A stretch of 64,000 bases of DNA from CAZSHB01 sp964606885 (GTDB lineage: Bacteria > Babelota > Babeliae > Babelales > CAIQNR01): assembly GCA_964606885.1 (NCBI GenBank), contig CAZSHB010000003.1:42855-106854 (forward strand), in the 5' to 3' direction. Shown piece after piece: positions 26,724 to 34,594 of the stretch; the stretch's first letter is position 1, and the number at the start of each line of letters is the position of its first letter. The position numbers were made by a program, and so were the translations under genes. The notes under the pieces were generated by a model that was not told where the DNA came from, searched no databases, and saw only the letters and a program-made list of their open reading frames with translations.

Positions 26724-28004
26724 TTACTGTTCTCTTATGTTATTCATTATTTTTTGAACGTGCGCCGTCCAGGTATATTCTTGGATTACTTTAGCCCGAG
26801 CATTATCACCCATCTTTTTTTGTTCTAATAATGGCAATTCATAACACAACTCACATGCTCGTATAAAACCCTCAATATCAAGCGTATCAACTAAAAATCC
26901 AACTTCATCAGCTACATTCGATAAAGTAGTTGTCGTAGTGTATATTTTAAAAGCAGGCGAAATTACTTGCCCAACTTGTTCTAAATCAGACGCTATGATC
27001 GGTTTTGCCATACTCATATACTCAAACAGCTTAGTTGGCGAACCAAAAAAACGCGTTCCATCCGCATTAGACTGAGTAGGACATAAATAGGCATCGCACA
27101 TAGCTAAATATCCAGGTGCTTTATCTTGAGCTATCACACCAGTAAGCGTTATCCTATCTATAATACCCAGTTGCTTAAAGTAATCTTCTAACTCTTGCTT
27201 GAGCATTCCATCGCCAATAAGCAAAAAATGTATATCTTTATGTTTTCTTAGTAGTTCAGGAATTATCGCTCGCAAAATGTTAATCCCATGCCATTGTCCA
27301 AACGTGCCTATAAACCCAAATGTATACTTATCTTCAATACCATACTGCCTTCTTAAAGATGCTCTTTGCATAAAAAGAAACTCCTGTTTAAATACATCTT
27401 GATTAACACCATTAGGATTAACAAGAATTTTTTGCCGCCCAAAGCCCCTTAGTTGTAACTCCTCAGAAAGCACTTGGGAAACAACTACTACCAAGTCAGC
27501 ATTTTTTATATTAATATTTTCTACCCATTGAGAAATAGTACCTAAAGAACAATATCGCACATACCAAGGATCTGTGTTCTTTGGACTAAACCAATACACT
27601 TCAGAACCGTTATATTCCAAAATAAACGGTATCTTGTAATATTTTTTTAGTAACACCCCGGTAAAATTTAAAATACTATAACGCTGATAGAAAGCTTGGC
27701 AGTTCTTTGCTTCTGAACTTCTAATAATCTGTAAAAAAAAAGAAACTGAACTATATAACGAATCCAAGCGCCACTGTAAATAACGCAATTTTCCCCGTAA
27801 AAAACCCGTCCATACTGGTAACTGTAGCTGATGTACTTTGTACTGATCCGCAATTCCTGTAATAGTACGTGCTGAAAAGATAGTAATTTTAATATGTAAT
27901 TTTTTAAGACCATGCAAAACGCCCAACATATGAGCTATAGATCCACCAGCAATAAATGCTTGTTTATCACGACATATATCTGTTCTAAGATATAAAATTT
28001 TCAT
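26724..28004 (-). CDS. GT4 family glycosyltransferase
   Basis: A 426-residue GT-B enzyme. The N-terminal half has LYLRTD...AGGSIAHMLGVLHG, a YQRYSILNFTG segment and LEYNGSEVYW. The C-terminal half has ILVNPNGVNQDVF at the hinge, GFIGTFGQWHGI, LLIGDGMLKQELE and the donor-binding SPTKLFEYMSMAKPIIASD. It transfers a sugar from a nucleotide donor in the cytoplasm. Its N-terminal half is paralogous to the truncated gene at 33973-34590. It shares one base with the stop of the methyltransferase upstream in the operon. Confidence 0.85.
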   Translation of the reverse strand: MKILYLRTDICRDKQAFIAGGSIAHMLGVLHGLKKLHIKITIFSARTITGIADQYKVHQLQLPVWTGFLRGKLRYLQWRLDSLYSSVSFFLQIIRSSEAKNCQAFYQRYSILNFTGVLLKKYYKIPFILEYNGSEVYWFSPKNTDPWYVRYCSLGTISQWVENINIKNADLVVVVSQVLSEELQLRGFGRQKILVNPNGVNQDVFKQEFLFMQRASLRRQYGIEDKYTFGFIGTFGQWHGINILRAIIPELLRKHKDIHFLLIGDGMLKQELEDYFKQLGIIDRITLTGVIAQDKAPGYLAMCDAYLCPTQSNADGTRFFGSPTKLFEYMSMAKPIIASDLEQVGQVISPAFKIYTTTTTLSNVADEVGFLVDTLDIEGFIRACELCYELPLLEQKKMGDNARAKVIQEYTWTAHVQKIMNNIREQ

Positions 28005-28780
28005 TATTCATCTGACACTTTTTCAAAACAAAAATATAAATCTGCTGCTATCCAAGGCATTTTAGAACCAAGCCATACATTGATTTTTTGAATAGTTTTA
28101 AACCCACTAAAAAATGTATTTGAAATAGGACCACATATAAAGACTCCACCCTTTTTTTCTTTAAGCCGAAAGCCGTATTTTTCTAAACGTTTTTGTAAAG
28201 AATAATAAGTAAACCGCTGAACATGCGGTGAAGAATCTACTGTAGACACTCTATCTGATACAGTATTAAATCCTAAAATCTTATTCTTAATAATTATAAT
28301 TACGCTCTCAATACGTAAAAAATTAAAAATTTTTTTAATACCTAAACGCGTATATATATAATTTTCTATCTCAAACCATGCATAGCCATGAGGAACTGTT
28401 ATAAGAACTTTACCCTTTTGATCTATTTTTCTATGCACCAATTGCATCAAATGCTCTAATGATTGATCCTCTAAATGCTCTAGCACCTCTGACAAAATAA
28501 CAACATGTGGTGTATATGTTATCAAAGAAAAATCGCTGCAAAAAAGTCTTCTTTCTTCTATGCCAAGATCTTGGGCATAAGTCGTTCCTAATGCAATACT
28601 AGAAGAACATAAATCAAATCCATATACATCATATTTTTCTTGTATAAGAGGAAGAGTTATCGACCATCCAGTACCACAACCAATATCTATAATTTTTTCA
28701 CTTAAGGATATATGAGATTTAATCCACGCTCGTCGATTGCTTATACCATAAACAGAATATTTTTCTTGCTCATAAACCAT
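28004..28780 (-). CDS. class I SAM-dependent methyltransferase
   Basis: 258 residues with motif I IIDIGCGTGWSITLPL, YGFDLCSSSI at strand 2 and VVILSEVLEHLEDQS for motif IV, the pattern of UbiE/Coq5-like Methyltransf_11 or 23 proteins. The C-terminal third is specific and probably binds the acceptor. In this operon between the ABC exporter and GT genes it likely methylates a glycan intermediate or caps a chain end (inference). Confidence 0.82.
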   Translation of the reverse strand: MVYEQEKYSVYGISNRRAWIKSHISLSEKIIDIGCGTGWSITLPLIQEKYDVYGFDLCSSSIALGTTYAQDLGIEERRLFCSDFSLITYTPHVVILSEVLEHLEDQSLEHLMQLVHRKIDQKGKVLITVPHGYAWFEIENYIYTRLGIKKIFNFLRIESVIIIIKNKILGFNTVSDRVSTVDSSPHVQRFTYYSLQKRLEKYGFRLKEKKGGVFICGPISNTFFSGFKTIQKINVWLGSKMPWIAADLYFCFEKVSDE

Positions 28781-28806
28781 AAAAACTCCTTAAAAACAAT
28801 CTTCCG

Positions 28807-29541
28807 TCATTTTTTACTCCCCACTCCAATAAGCAATCTATCTAAAAAAGAAAGTGAACGCGTTTCTGGCTCCATCCAATGAACAAGGGTAGTAAAAACA
28901 GTGCGGGCAAATTTATAGCGAACCCTATCTTTCAATCCAAGTTTTAACGGCGATGGTATAGAAGTAACTATAGGCTTAGAAAAGATCATTTCCATAACCT
29001 GCAGCAAGCTTTCTTTAGTAAAACCAACTTCATGAGTAAAATCCATATATCTATCATGCTGACTAAATATATATGCTGCATTATAAACATCGATAATTAC
29101 TAAACCATCTTGACGTAAAGCTTCATGCATTAACTGTAAAAGATCTTGTATTTTATCTTTATCTATATGCTCAATAACCGCTTTGAGGAAAATAACTTTA
29201 TACATATTTTGATTACTTTTTAAAAAAGTAAAAATATCATCTTGTATAAAAGTAATGCTTGGATTTGCATTTCTTGCAATAGCAAGATCTCCACCAGAAA
29301 GATCAATCCCTGTTAAATTTTGATACCCCATTAATGATAAACTTCTTAATAAGCCACCACGCGAGCAGCCTAGATCAAGAATAGGAGCATCTTTTTCAAT
29401 AGGTTTTAAAATTTCTTTATATACACGCTCAGTATAAAATTCAAACCATTCATACCAAGCCATCAAGTCAGGTGATAAAAAAGTTGATCTAGTATCATAT
29501 GATGCTAATAGATCTTTTTTAAATGTATCTTTTTGTATCAT
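28807..29541 (-). CDS. class I SAM-dependent methyltransferase
   Basis: 244 residues with motif I ILDLGCSRGGLLRSL, LTGIDLSGGDLAIAR and VIFLKAVIEHIDKD. Its ATG overlaps the stop of wzt (29538-29541), a strong sign of coupling. Methyltransferases next to Wzt that carry out terminal modification control chain length in O8/O9-type O-antigens (established for E. coli WbdD); whether this protein does so is an inference. It is distinct in sequence from the neighbouring methyltransferase. Confidence 0.82.
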   Translation of the reverse strand: MIQKDTFKKDLLASYDTRSTFLSPDLMAWYEWFEFYTERVYKEILKPIEKDAPILDLGCSRGGLLRSLSLMGYQNLTGIDLSGGDLAIARNANPSITFIQDDIFTFLKSNQNMYKVIFLKAVIEHIDKDKIQDLLQLMHEALRQDGLVIIDVYNAAYIFSQHDRYMDFTHEVGFTKESLLQVMEMIFSKPIVTSIPSPLKLGLKDRVRYKFARTVFTTLVHWMEPETRSLSFLDRLLIGVGSKK

Positions 29542-30809
29542 AATAACTCCGTTATATTATGCCAATCCCATTGACAGAAAGGCCTTAACAATCCGTCTTT
29601 TGGTCGATCTTCAAAATCGTTAAGTAAAATAATATCTGGCACTGCATCTTGAACTATTTTTTTTAACTGAAAAACTTCAAACTCTTTTATCTGTGGCTCC
29701 CAAAAAAGCATCGAATGTTCTACAAGCTTTTTACTTTCTGATCCACAATTAAAAATCGCAAGAGATACAGAAATTTTGCCACGAGGAAAAATAGCAGCAT
29801 GAATAGTACATATAAAAACACCTTCCCCCTGAGTAATAGTAAATAACTCAGGATCATAAGATGTATTAGATGCAACAAATAGCAACTCTCCATACCAATT
29901 GTAAAAATACAAACCTATAGGTGCGTAAAGGTTGTGAAATGCTTGATAAGAAATTTCAATAACAATCGATTCTTCACTATCAAAATGTTCTACTTCTTGA
30001 TTATTACTATTGAATAATCTTATTTTTCTAATATTAATTTTATCTTGTATAACATGTGCTGGAGCGAAGCTACCCTGCGTACGCGCTTGATACTTTTGAA
30101 TAACTTCGTGCGCCATTCCTTGGGCATGAATACTACCAGCATCTAACCAAACAACAGCCTCACACAAGCGCTTTACCGCATTCATATTATGAGAAACAAA
30201 AAGAATTGTCCGCCCATTTTTCTTTAAATCTTCAACAGCGCCTATACATTTTTTTTCAAATTCATAATCTCCAACAGCCAACACTTCATCAATTAAAAGA
30301 ATCTCTGGCTGAAGCTGTGCTGCAATTGAAAACGCCAAGCGTAAACGCATCCCTGATGAATACTTTTTAACTGGCACATCTAAAAAAGCTTCTACCCCAG
30401 AAAAACTGACTATGTGATCAAATTTTTCTTTAATCTCTTGCTGCTTCATGCCTAAAATAACACTACTAAGAAATATATTTTCTCTACCTGTAAGATCCGC
30501 ATGAAAACCTGTTCCAACTTCAAGCAAACTGGCCATTCGACCTCGCACAATTGCTTTTCCGCTCGTAGGCGCCACAATACCACTAAGTATTTTCAGAAGT
30601 GTGCTCTTGCCAGAACCATTTTTACCTATAAGCCCTACAACCTGCCCTTCTTCAATAGACAGCGAGACATCTCGTAATGCATAAAAATCTTTAGACTTAT
30701 TTCTAGAAAATAAAGAAGAAAAAGAATCTCTAAAAGATTGGCCTTCTGAAGTATCAGAATCAGAAATTGTATATTTTTTTGAAAGGTTAAAAATTTCAAT
30801 GCGCTTCAT
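29538..30809 (-). CDS. wzt: polysaccharide ABC exporter, ATP-binding subunit with C-terminal Wzt-type domain
   Basis: The start at 30809 (MKRIEIFNLSKKY) is set by a GAGGGG site 7 bases upstream; a TTG at 30824 overlapping the permease stop is less likely. Seen: Walker A GKNGSGKSTLLK, Q-loop region, signature YSSGMRLRLAFSIA, Walker B ILLIDEVLAVGD and switch His in LFVSHN. After about residue 245 a beta-rich extension of 180 residues follows, as in Wzt proteins that read the non-reducing end modification of the O-antigen. The presence of this extension, together with adjacent methyltransferases, supports an export system gated by a terminal cap (inference). Confidence 0.9.
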   Translation of the reverse strand: MKRIEIFNLSKKYTISDSDTSEGQSFRDSFSSLFSRNKSKDFYALRDVSLSIEEGQVVGLIGKNGSGKSTLLKILSGIVAPTSGKAIVRGRMASLLEVGTGFHADLTGRENIFLSSVILGMKQQEIKEKFDHIVSFSGVEAFLDVPVKKYSSGMRLRLAFSIAAQLQPEILLIDEVLAVGDYEFEKKCIGAVEDLKKNGRTILFVSHNMNAVKRLCEAVVWLDAGSIHAQGMAHEVIQKYQARTQGSFAPAHVIQDKINIRKIRLFNSNNQEVEHFDSEESIVIEISYQAFHNLYAPIGLYFYNWYGELLFVASNTSYDPELFTITQGEGVFICTIHAAIFPRGKISVSLAIFNCGSESKKLVEHSMLFWEPQIKEFEVFQLKKIVQDAVPDIILLNDFEDRPKDGLLRPFCQWDWHNITELL

Positions 30810-30820
30810 GTACATGCCCC

Positions 30821-31642
30821 TCAAATAAAATCGGCAAACAGACGTTCAGATACTTTAAAATAAACAAGCGCTAATGCCATCAAAGCACATGTTACCGTTA
30901 GCGAAATAAACATCACTATAAACTCTAGCGATTCGCCAAGTAACGCATATCGAAAACCATGAATTACTCCCGCTAAAGGATTAAGGGCAATAATCCAATA
31001 ATACTCTTTAGGTATCATAGACAAACTAAAAGCAACAGGCGTTGCATAAAAACCTAACTGTATCATAAACGGTACTACATGTTTAAAGTCTCTAAAACGC
31101 ACTACTAGTGAACCAAAAAAAAGAGCCATGGCTAAAGAAAGCCCCACAAGCCATACAAACATAAAGGGTAGTACCAACACATGTGTAAGCGCAGGCAACA
31201 TGCCATACTTAATCCAGGACACTGCTAGATACGCAAAAAAAGTTACTGCAAAATCCACGGTACTACACAGTAAGCGGCTCGCTGGTAACATAACACGAGG
31301 AAAATACACCTTAGAAATAAGACTGACGTTGGCAAGAAAACTATTGCTTCCATAAGCAAACATATCAGCAAAAAATTGCCACACTAACATGCCAGAAAAT
31401 ACTACCAAGACGTACGGTGTATCACCAGAAGAAAAACCGGCTATTTTATTAAAAACGATAGTAAATACCGCAACTGTTAAGAGCGGCCGTAGAAGAACCC
31501 ATAAAACACCTACTACTGTCTGACGATACTGCAAAATAATGTCCCGCCAACCTAAGAGCACAAATACTTCTTTGTAATCCCACCATTCCTGAATAACCTT
31601 TGCCCACGGCTTTATAGGAGTAATAATGGTAGTATGCTTCAT
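30821..31642 (-). CDS. wzm: polysaccharide ABC exporter, permease subunit
   Basis: 273 residues, ABC-2 type, about six membrane helices: LGWRDIILQYRQTVVGVLWVLLRPL at the first coupling region, LVVFSGMLVWQFFADMFAYGSNSF, YFPRVMLPASRLL and PLAGVIHGFRYALLG. This is the family pattern of Wzm/TagG/KpsM. It forms the pore through which the lipid-linked glycan leaves the cytoplasm, powered by the ATPase encoded just downstream. It is the first gene of the 12.7-kb minus-strand operon and has a good ribosome site (AAAGGA). Confidence 0.9.
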   Translation of the reverse strand: MKHTTIITPIKPWAKVIQEWWDYKEVFVLLGWRDIILQYRQTVVGVLWVLLRPLLTVAVFTIVFNKIAGFSSGDTPYVLVVFSGMLVWQFFADMFAYGSNSFLANVSLISKVYFPRVMLPASRLLCSTVDFAVTFFAYLAVSWIKYGMLPALTHVLVLPFMFVWLVGLSLAMALFFGSLVVRFRDFKHVVPFMIQLGFYATPVAFSLSMIPKEYYWIIALNPLAGVIHGFRYALLGESLEFIVMFISLTVTCALMALALVYFKVSERLFADFI

Positions 31643-31668
31643 AGAATCCTTTCTTTTTAAGCTCGTCT

Positions 31669-31696
31669 ATTCTACTTTAAGCCCCATCAAAGACAA
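31669..31696 (-). promoter_or_regulatory. sigma70-type promoter candidate for the wzm-wzt-GT operon
   Basis: Minus strand: TTGTCT (31696-31691), a 16-base spacer and TAGAAT (31674-31669), 27 bases before the wzm start. It faces away from the plus-strand promoter at 31709. Confidence 0.6.
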
Positions 31697-31708
31697 CTGC
31701 ATGTTCCA

Positions 31709-31737
31709 TTGACGCACAAACCAGGATCTTCTAATAT
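31709..31737 (+). promoter_or_regulatory. sigma70-type promoter candidate
   Basis: TTGACG (31709-31714), a 17-base spacer and TAATAT (31732-31737), 33 bases before the gene at 31771. Confidence 0.6.
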
Positions 31738-31770
31738 TATTGAATATATGTTTCTAGAAAGGATTTTGCC

Positions 31771-32829
31771 ATGATAGGATCAGTCATTGCTGCTTTAGCA
31801 ACCCCTATAGTTGGGGCGCTAGGCTATTTAGGCACCGAATATATTATTGAAAGCGATCAAAAAACGATGCATCAATATCGTTACCCTGAATATTATGAAG
31901 GCGATTTCCCTCAAGAAGCATTCCCTTGTAGACCAGAAAAACAAGCTGAATACCAAGCACTGGTCAAAAAAGGGTATCTCCGCATGGCAGAACAGACGGT
32001 GGTTATTACCGGCTTAGCTCGCAATATTGCCCATAATTTTGAAAAAATTAAAAAGCGTATAGAAACTACAGGCTCTCTTTTTAAAGAGTATATTGTCCTT
32101 ATTTTTGAAAATGACTCTCATGATGAAACCCGTAAACTGCTTGAAGCATGGGCTATGGAAAATCCACGTGTTAAGCTTTTATGCGTACCAGAAGCAAAGG
32201 ACGGCAAGCTTAATCTCCCCCATATGCACTCGTATGGAGCAACTTCAAAAAAGCGTATTGAAAAAATGAGCTATTTTAGAAATATCTACTTAGCGGAAGT
32301 TCAAAAAAATTATACCCACTTTGATTATATGCTCGCCGTAGATATGGATATTAAGGGCCCCTGGAATAATGACGGCTTTGCTCATACTATTGCACATGAT
32401 AACTGGGATGCCGTTGCCTCTTTAGGACTTATTAATCAATTTGGCACTGTAGGCTTTAAACTTATTATGTACGATGTATTAGCTCATGTTGGTTACAAAG
32501 AAGAATTCAAACTCCAAGTAGACGATGATGATATTTACGCAATGAGCGTGCGTTATAATAAGACAATTGCAAACATCAAAAAAGGCGATCCTATGATGCG
32601 CGTACGTTCTGCTTTTGGCGGGATAGCCATTTACAAGATCTCAAGCCTTAAAAATTGTTCTTATAAACCTATACGCTGCGAACATATTGGCCTACATGAA
32701 CAGATGGCAGCACACGGCCACAATAATATATATCTAAACCCCAACCAGCTTATTTTAGTAGGACACCAAGGAAACTTAAATACTCTGGCGCAATGGAAAG
32801 AATATTATAAGCAACAGAGAGGAAAATAA
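31771..32829 (+). CDS. membrane-anchored glycosyltransferase, GT69 (CAP59)-like, copy 1
   Basis: 352 residues. Residues 1-25 form a membrane anchor or signal. A stretch VVITGLARNIAHNFEKI leads to VLIFENDSHDETRKLLEAWA, then MSYFRNIYLAEVQKNY and FDYMLAVDMDIKGPWNNDG. An acidic nucleotide-binding turn, ENDS-DET with a later RN..L and FDY-DMD, is the layout of the CAP59/GT69 alpha-mannosyltransferases known mainly from fungi; the assignment is by eye and moderate. Near the C-terminus are RSAFGGIAIYK and RCEHIGLHEQMAAHG, a likely active-site cluster. It has a close paralogue immediately downstream. Confidence 0.62.
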   Translation: MIGSVIAALATPIVGALGYLGTEYIIESDQKTMHQYRYPEYYEGDFPQEAFPCRPEKQAEYQALVKKGYLRMAEQTVVITGLARNIAHNFEKIKKRIETTGSLFKEYIVLIFENDSHDETRKLLEAWAMENPRVKLLCVPEAKDGKLNLPHMHSYGATSKKRIEKMSYFRNIYLAEVQKNYTHFDYMLAVDMDIKGPWNNDGFAHTIAHDNWDAVASLGLINQFGTVGFKLIMYDVLAHVGYKEEFKLQVDDDDIYAMSVRYNKTIANIKKGDPMMRVRSAFGGIAIYKISSLKNCSYKPIRCEHIGLHEQMAAHGHNNIYLNPNQLILVGHQGNLNTLAQWKEYYKQQRGK

Positions 32830-32864
32830 TCCTCAAAAAGTCCGTTTTTGATATTGACCGCCAT

Positions 32865-32894
32865 TTGACCCCCCTATCACCGTCCTGTTATAAT
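32865..32894 (+). promoter_or_regulatory. sigma70-type promoter
   Basis: TTGACC (32865-32870), an 18-base spacer and a perfect TATAAT (32889-32894), 33 bases before the gene at 32928. The second GT69-like copy thus has its own promoter. Confidence 0.7.
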
Positions 32895-32927
32895 AGGGAT
32901 ACTATTTAGATTATTTTCGGAGATTCT

Positions 32928-34001
32928 ATGCTTATTTTGACTCTCACGTTTTTAACCGCTTTTGCCAGTTATTTAGGAATTGAATTAGCAATTCAAACAA
33001 ATAAACAGATTACACTTCACCAATGGTTACATCCTAATTATTATAAAAACGAATTTCCTGAAAATGACTTTCCTTGTAGAAAAAATCTTTGTGAAGAATA
33101 TCAAAAACAGGTCGCTCATGGGTATGCACACATGCGCAATAAACGCGTTGTTGTTACCTGTCTAGGCAGAAATATTGCGCACAATCTAGAAGCATTTTCA
33201 AAACGGTTAGAAGCTACCTGCGAGCTGTTTAAAGAGTCTACGGTTATTATTTTTGAAAACGATTCTAATGATGAGTCTCGCGATCGTCTTAAAGAGTGGG
33301 CCGCACGAAATCCGCATATTAAACTTCTTGAACTTGCAGATAATAAAGACTGTATTTTAAATCTACCTGAAATGTACTCCTACGGCAGCACTTCTCCAAA
33401 ACGTATTCAAAAGATGTCTTGGTTTAGGAACCTCTTACTTGCAGAAGTGAAAAAGAACTACGCTGATTACGATTATATGATGGTTATCGATATGGACATT
33501 AAGGGCCCCTGGTCGCACGATGGTATCGCGCACACTATGGGACAACTATACGATTGGGATGCTACAGCGGCTTACGGCATTATTAATATGTTTGGTACTG
33601 CTGGACAATTGATGGTGATGTATGATGTCCTTGCGTATGTACCGTATCAACAAGAATTTAATGCTGATCCAGGTATTTTTGGTGTAGGTAGCGATTTCTT
33701 TAGATTCAACTTTAAAGAACTTCTATCAGTCAAACGGGGCGACGCTCCTATTCGTGTCCGTTCTGCATTTGGCGGTATTACTTTTTATAAAATACCAAGC
33801 ATTTTAGATGCAGAATATGTACCAACACGTTGTGAACATATCGGTCTTCATGACAGTATGACGGCCAACGGTCATGATAAAATCTACATGAACCCGAACT
33901 TGATTATTTTGGCAGGCCTACAAGGACCAGCAAACCCGTTTGCCGAGATTTCTATATTCCCTAAAAAGGCAGCTATTGAACCGATAGCTCAGACGGCTTA
34001 A
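32928..34001 (+). CDS. membrane-anchored glycosyltransferase, GT69 (CAP59)-like, copy 2
   Basis: 357 residues, a close paralogue of the preceding gene. The N-terminal hydrophobic anchor is followed by VVVTCLGRNIAHNLEAF, VIIFENDSNDESRDRLKEW, MSWFRNLLLAEVKKNY, YDYMMVIDMDIKGPW, RSAFGGITFYK and RCEHIGLHDSMTANGHD. The region between DMDIKGP and RSAFGG differs most, suggesting a different donor or acceptor. Its last 29 bases overlap the 3' end of the truncated GT4 gene on the other strand. Confidence 0.62.
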   Translation: MLILTLTFLTAFASYLGIELAIQTNKQITLHQWLHPNYYKNEFPENDFPCRKNLCEEYQKQVAHGYAHMRNKRVVVTCLGRNIAHNLEAFSKRLEATCELFKESTVIIFENDSNDESRDRLKEWAARNPHIKLLELADNKDCILNLPEMYSYGSTSPKRIQKMSWFRNLLLAEVKKNYADYDYMMVIDMDIKGPWSHDGIAHTMGQLYDWDATAAYGIINMFGTAGQLMVMYDVLAYVPYQQEFNADPGIFGVGSDFFRFNFKELLSVKRGDAPIRVRSAFGGITFYKIPSILDAEYVPTRCEHIGLHDSMTANGHDKIYMNPNLIILAGLQGPANPFAEISIFPKKAAIEPIAQTA

Positions 34002-34590
34002 AAAGCTCTGTATCAACGCCATTAGGATTTACTAAGATTTTTTCTGATGACACGTGATACTGATGTATAAGCATGTCTTGTAGTGGTTCAGAAACTACAA
34101 TAATAAGTGTGGCTGCGCATAGATTCAAACTTTCTATTTTTTGCGTTAGCCACCTAAAACTTAACCATTTCTTTTTGGTGTTCCAGTGATCCATAACCCA
34201 CACTTCCGAACCATTAAATTCAAGTAATAACGGTTTTTTATACCACCAGCTAAGTAGTACACCTGTAGCGTTAAGAATACTGTAGCGCTGATAGATTATA
34301 TCGCACGCACGCACATCAACACTCTTACTGACCTGCTTAAAAAAAAAGACCGTTGAAAGAAACAAATTTAACTTCCAACGTAACCATGCCACAGAACCAG
34401 GATTTTTAAGGGGCACCAACTGTTCTAATTGCAGCGGCACTAGTAAGTCTTGCATACACGCAGCGCCGCAATACACTTGCCAACCTAATGCTTTAAAGCC
34501 TTTAATAACGCCCAGCGTATGAGCAACCGAACCACCTGCTGTAAGTAGAGTGTCTGAAAAATCAGTGCGTAGATATAAAAGCTTTTTCAT
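33973..34590 (-). pseudogene. truncated GT4 glycosyltransferase (N-terminal domain only)
   Basis: 205 residues that align with only the first half of the GT4 enzyme at 26724-28004 (LYLRTD, AGGSVAHTLGVIKG, YQRYSILNATGVLL, LEFNGSEVW, ILVNPNGVDTELF). It stops right after the inter-domain hinge, so the donor-binding C-terminal domain is absent and transferase activity is not expected. The break coincides with the end of the convergent GT69-like gene, which suggests a deletion or insertion join. The frame itself is intact and it is the last gene of the wecB-wecC-manC-asnB operon. It could still make a protein. Confidence 0.7.
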
Positions 34591-34594
34591 TATC

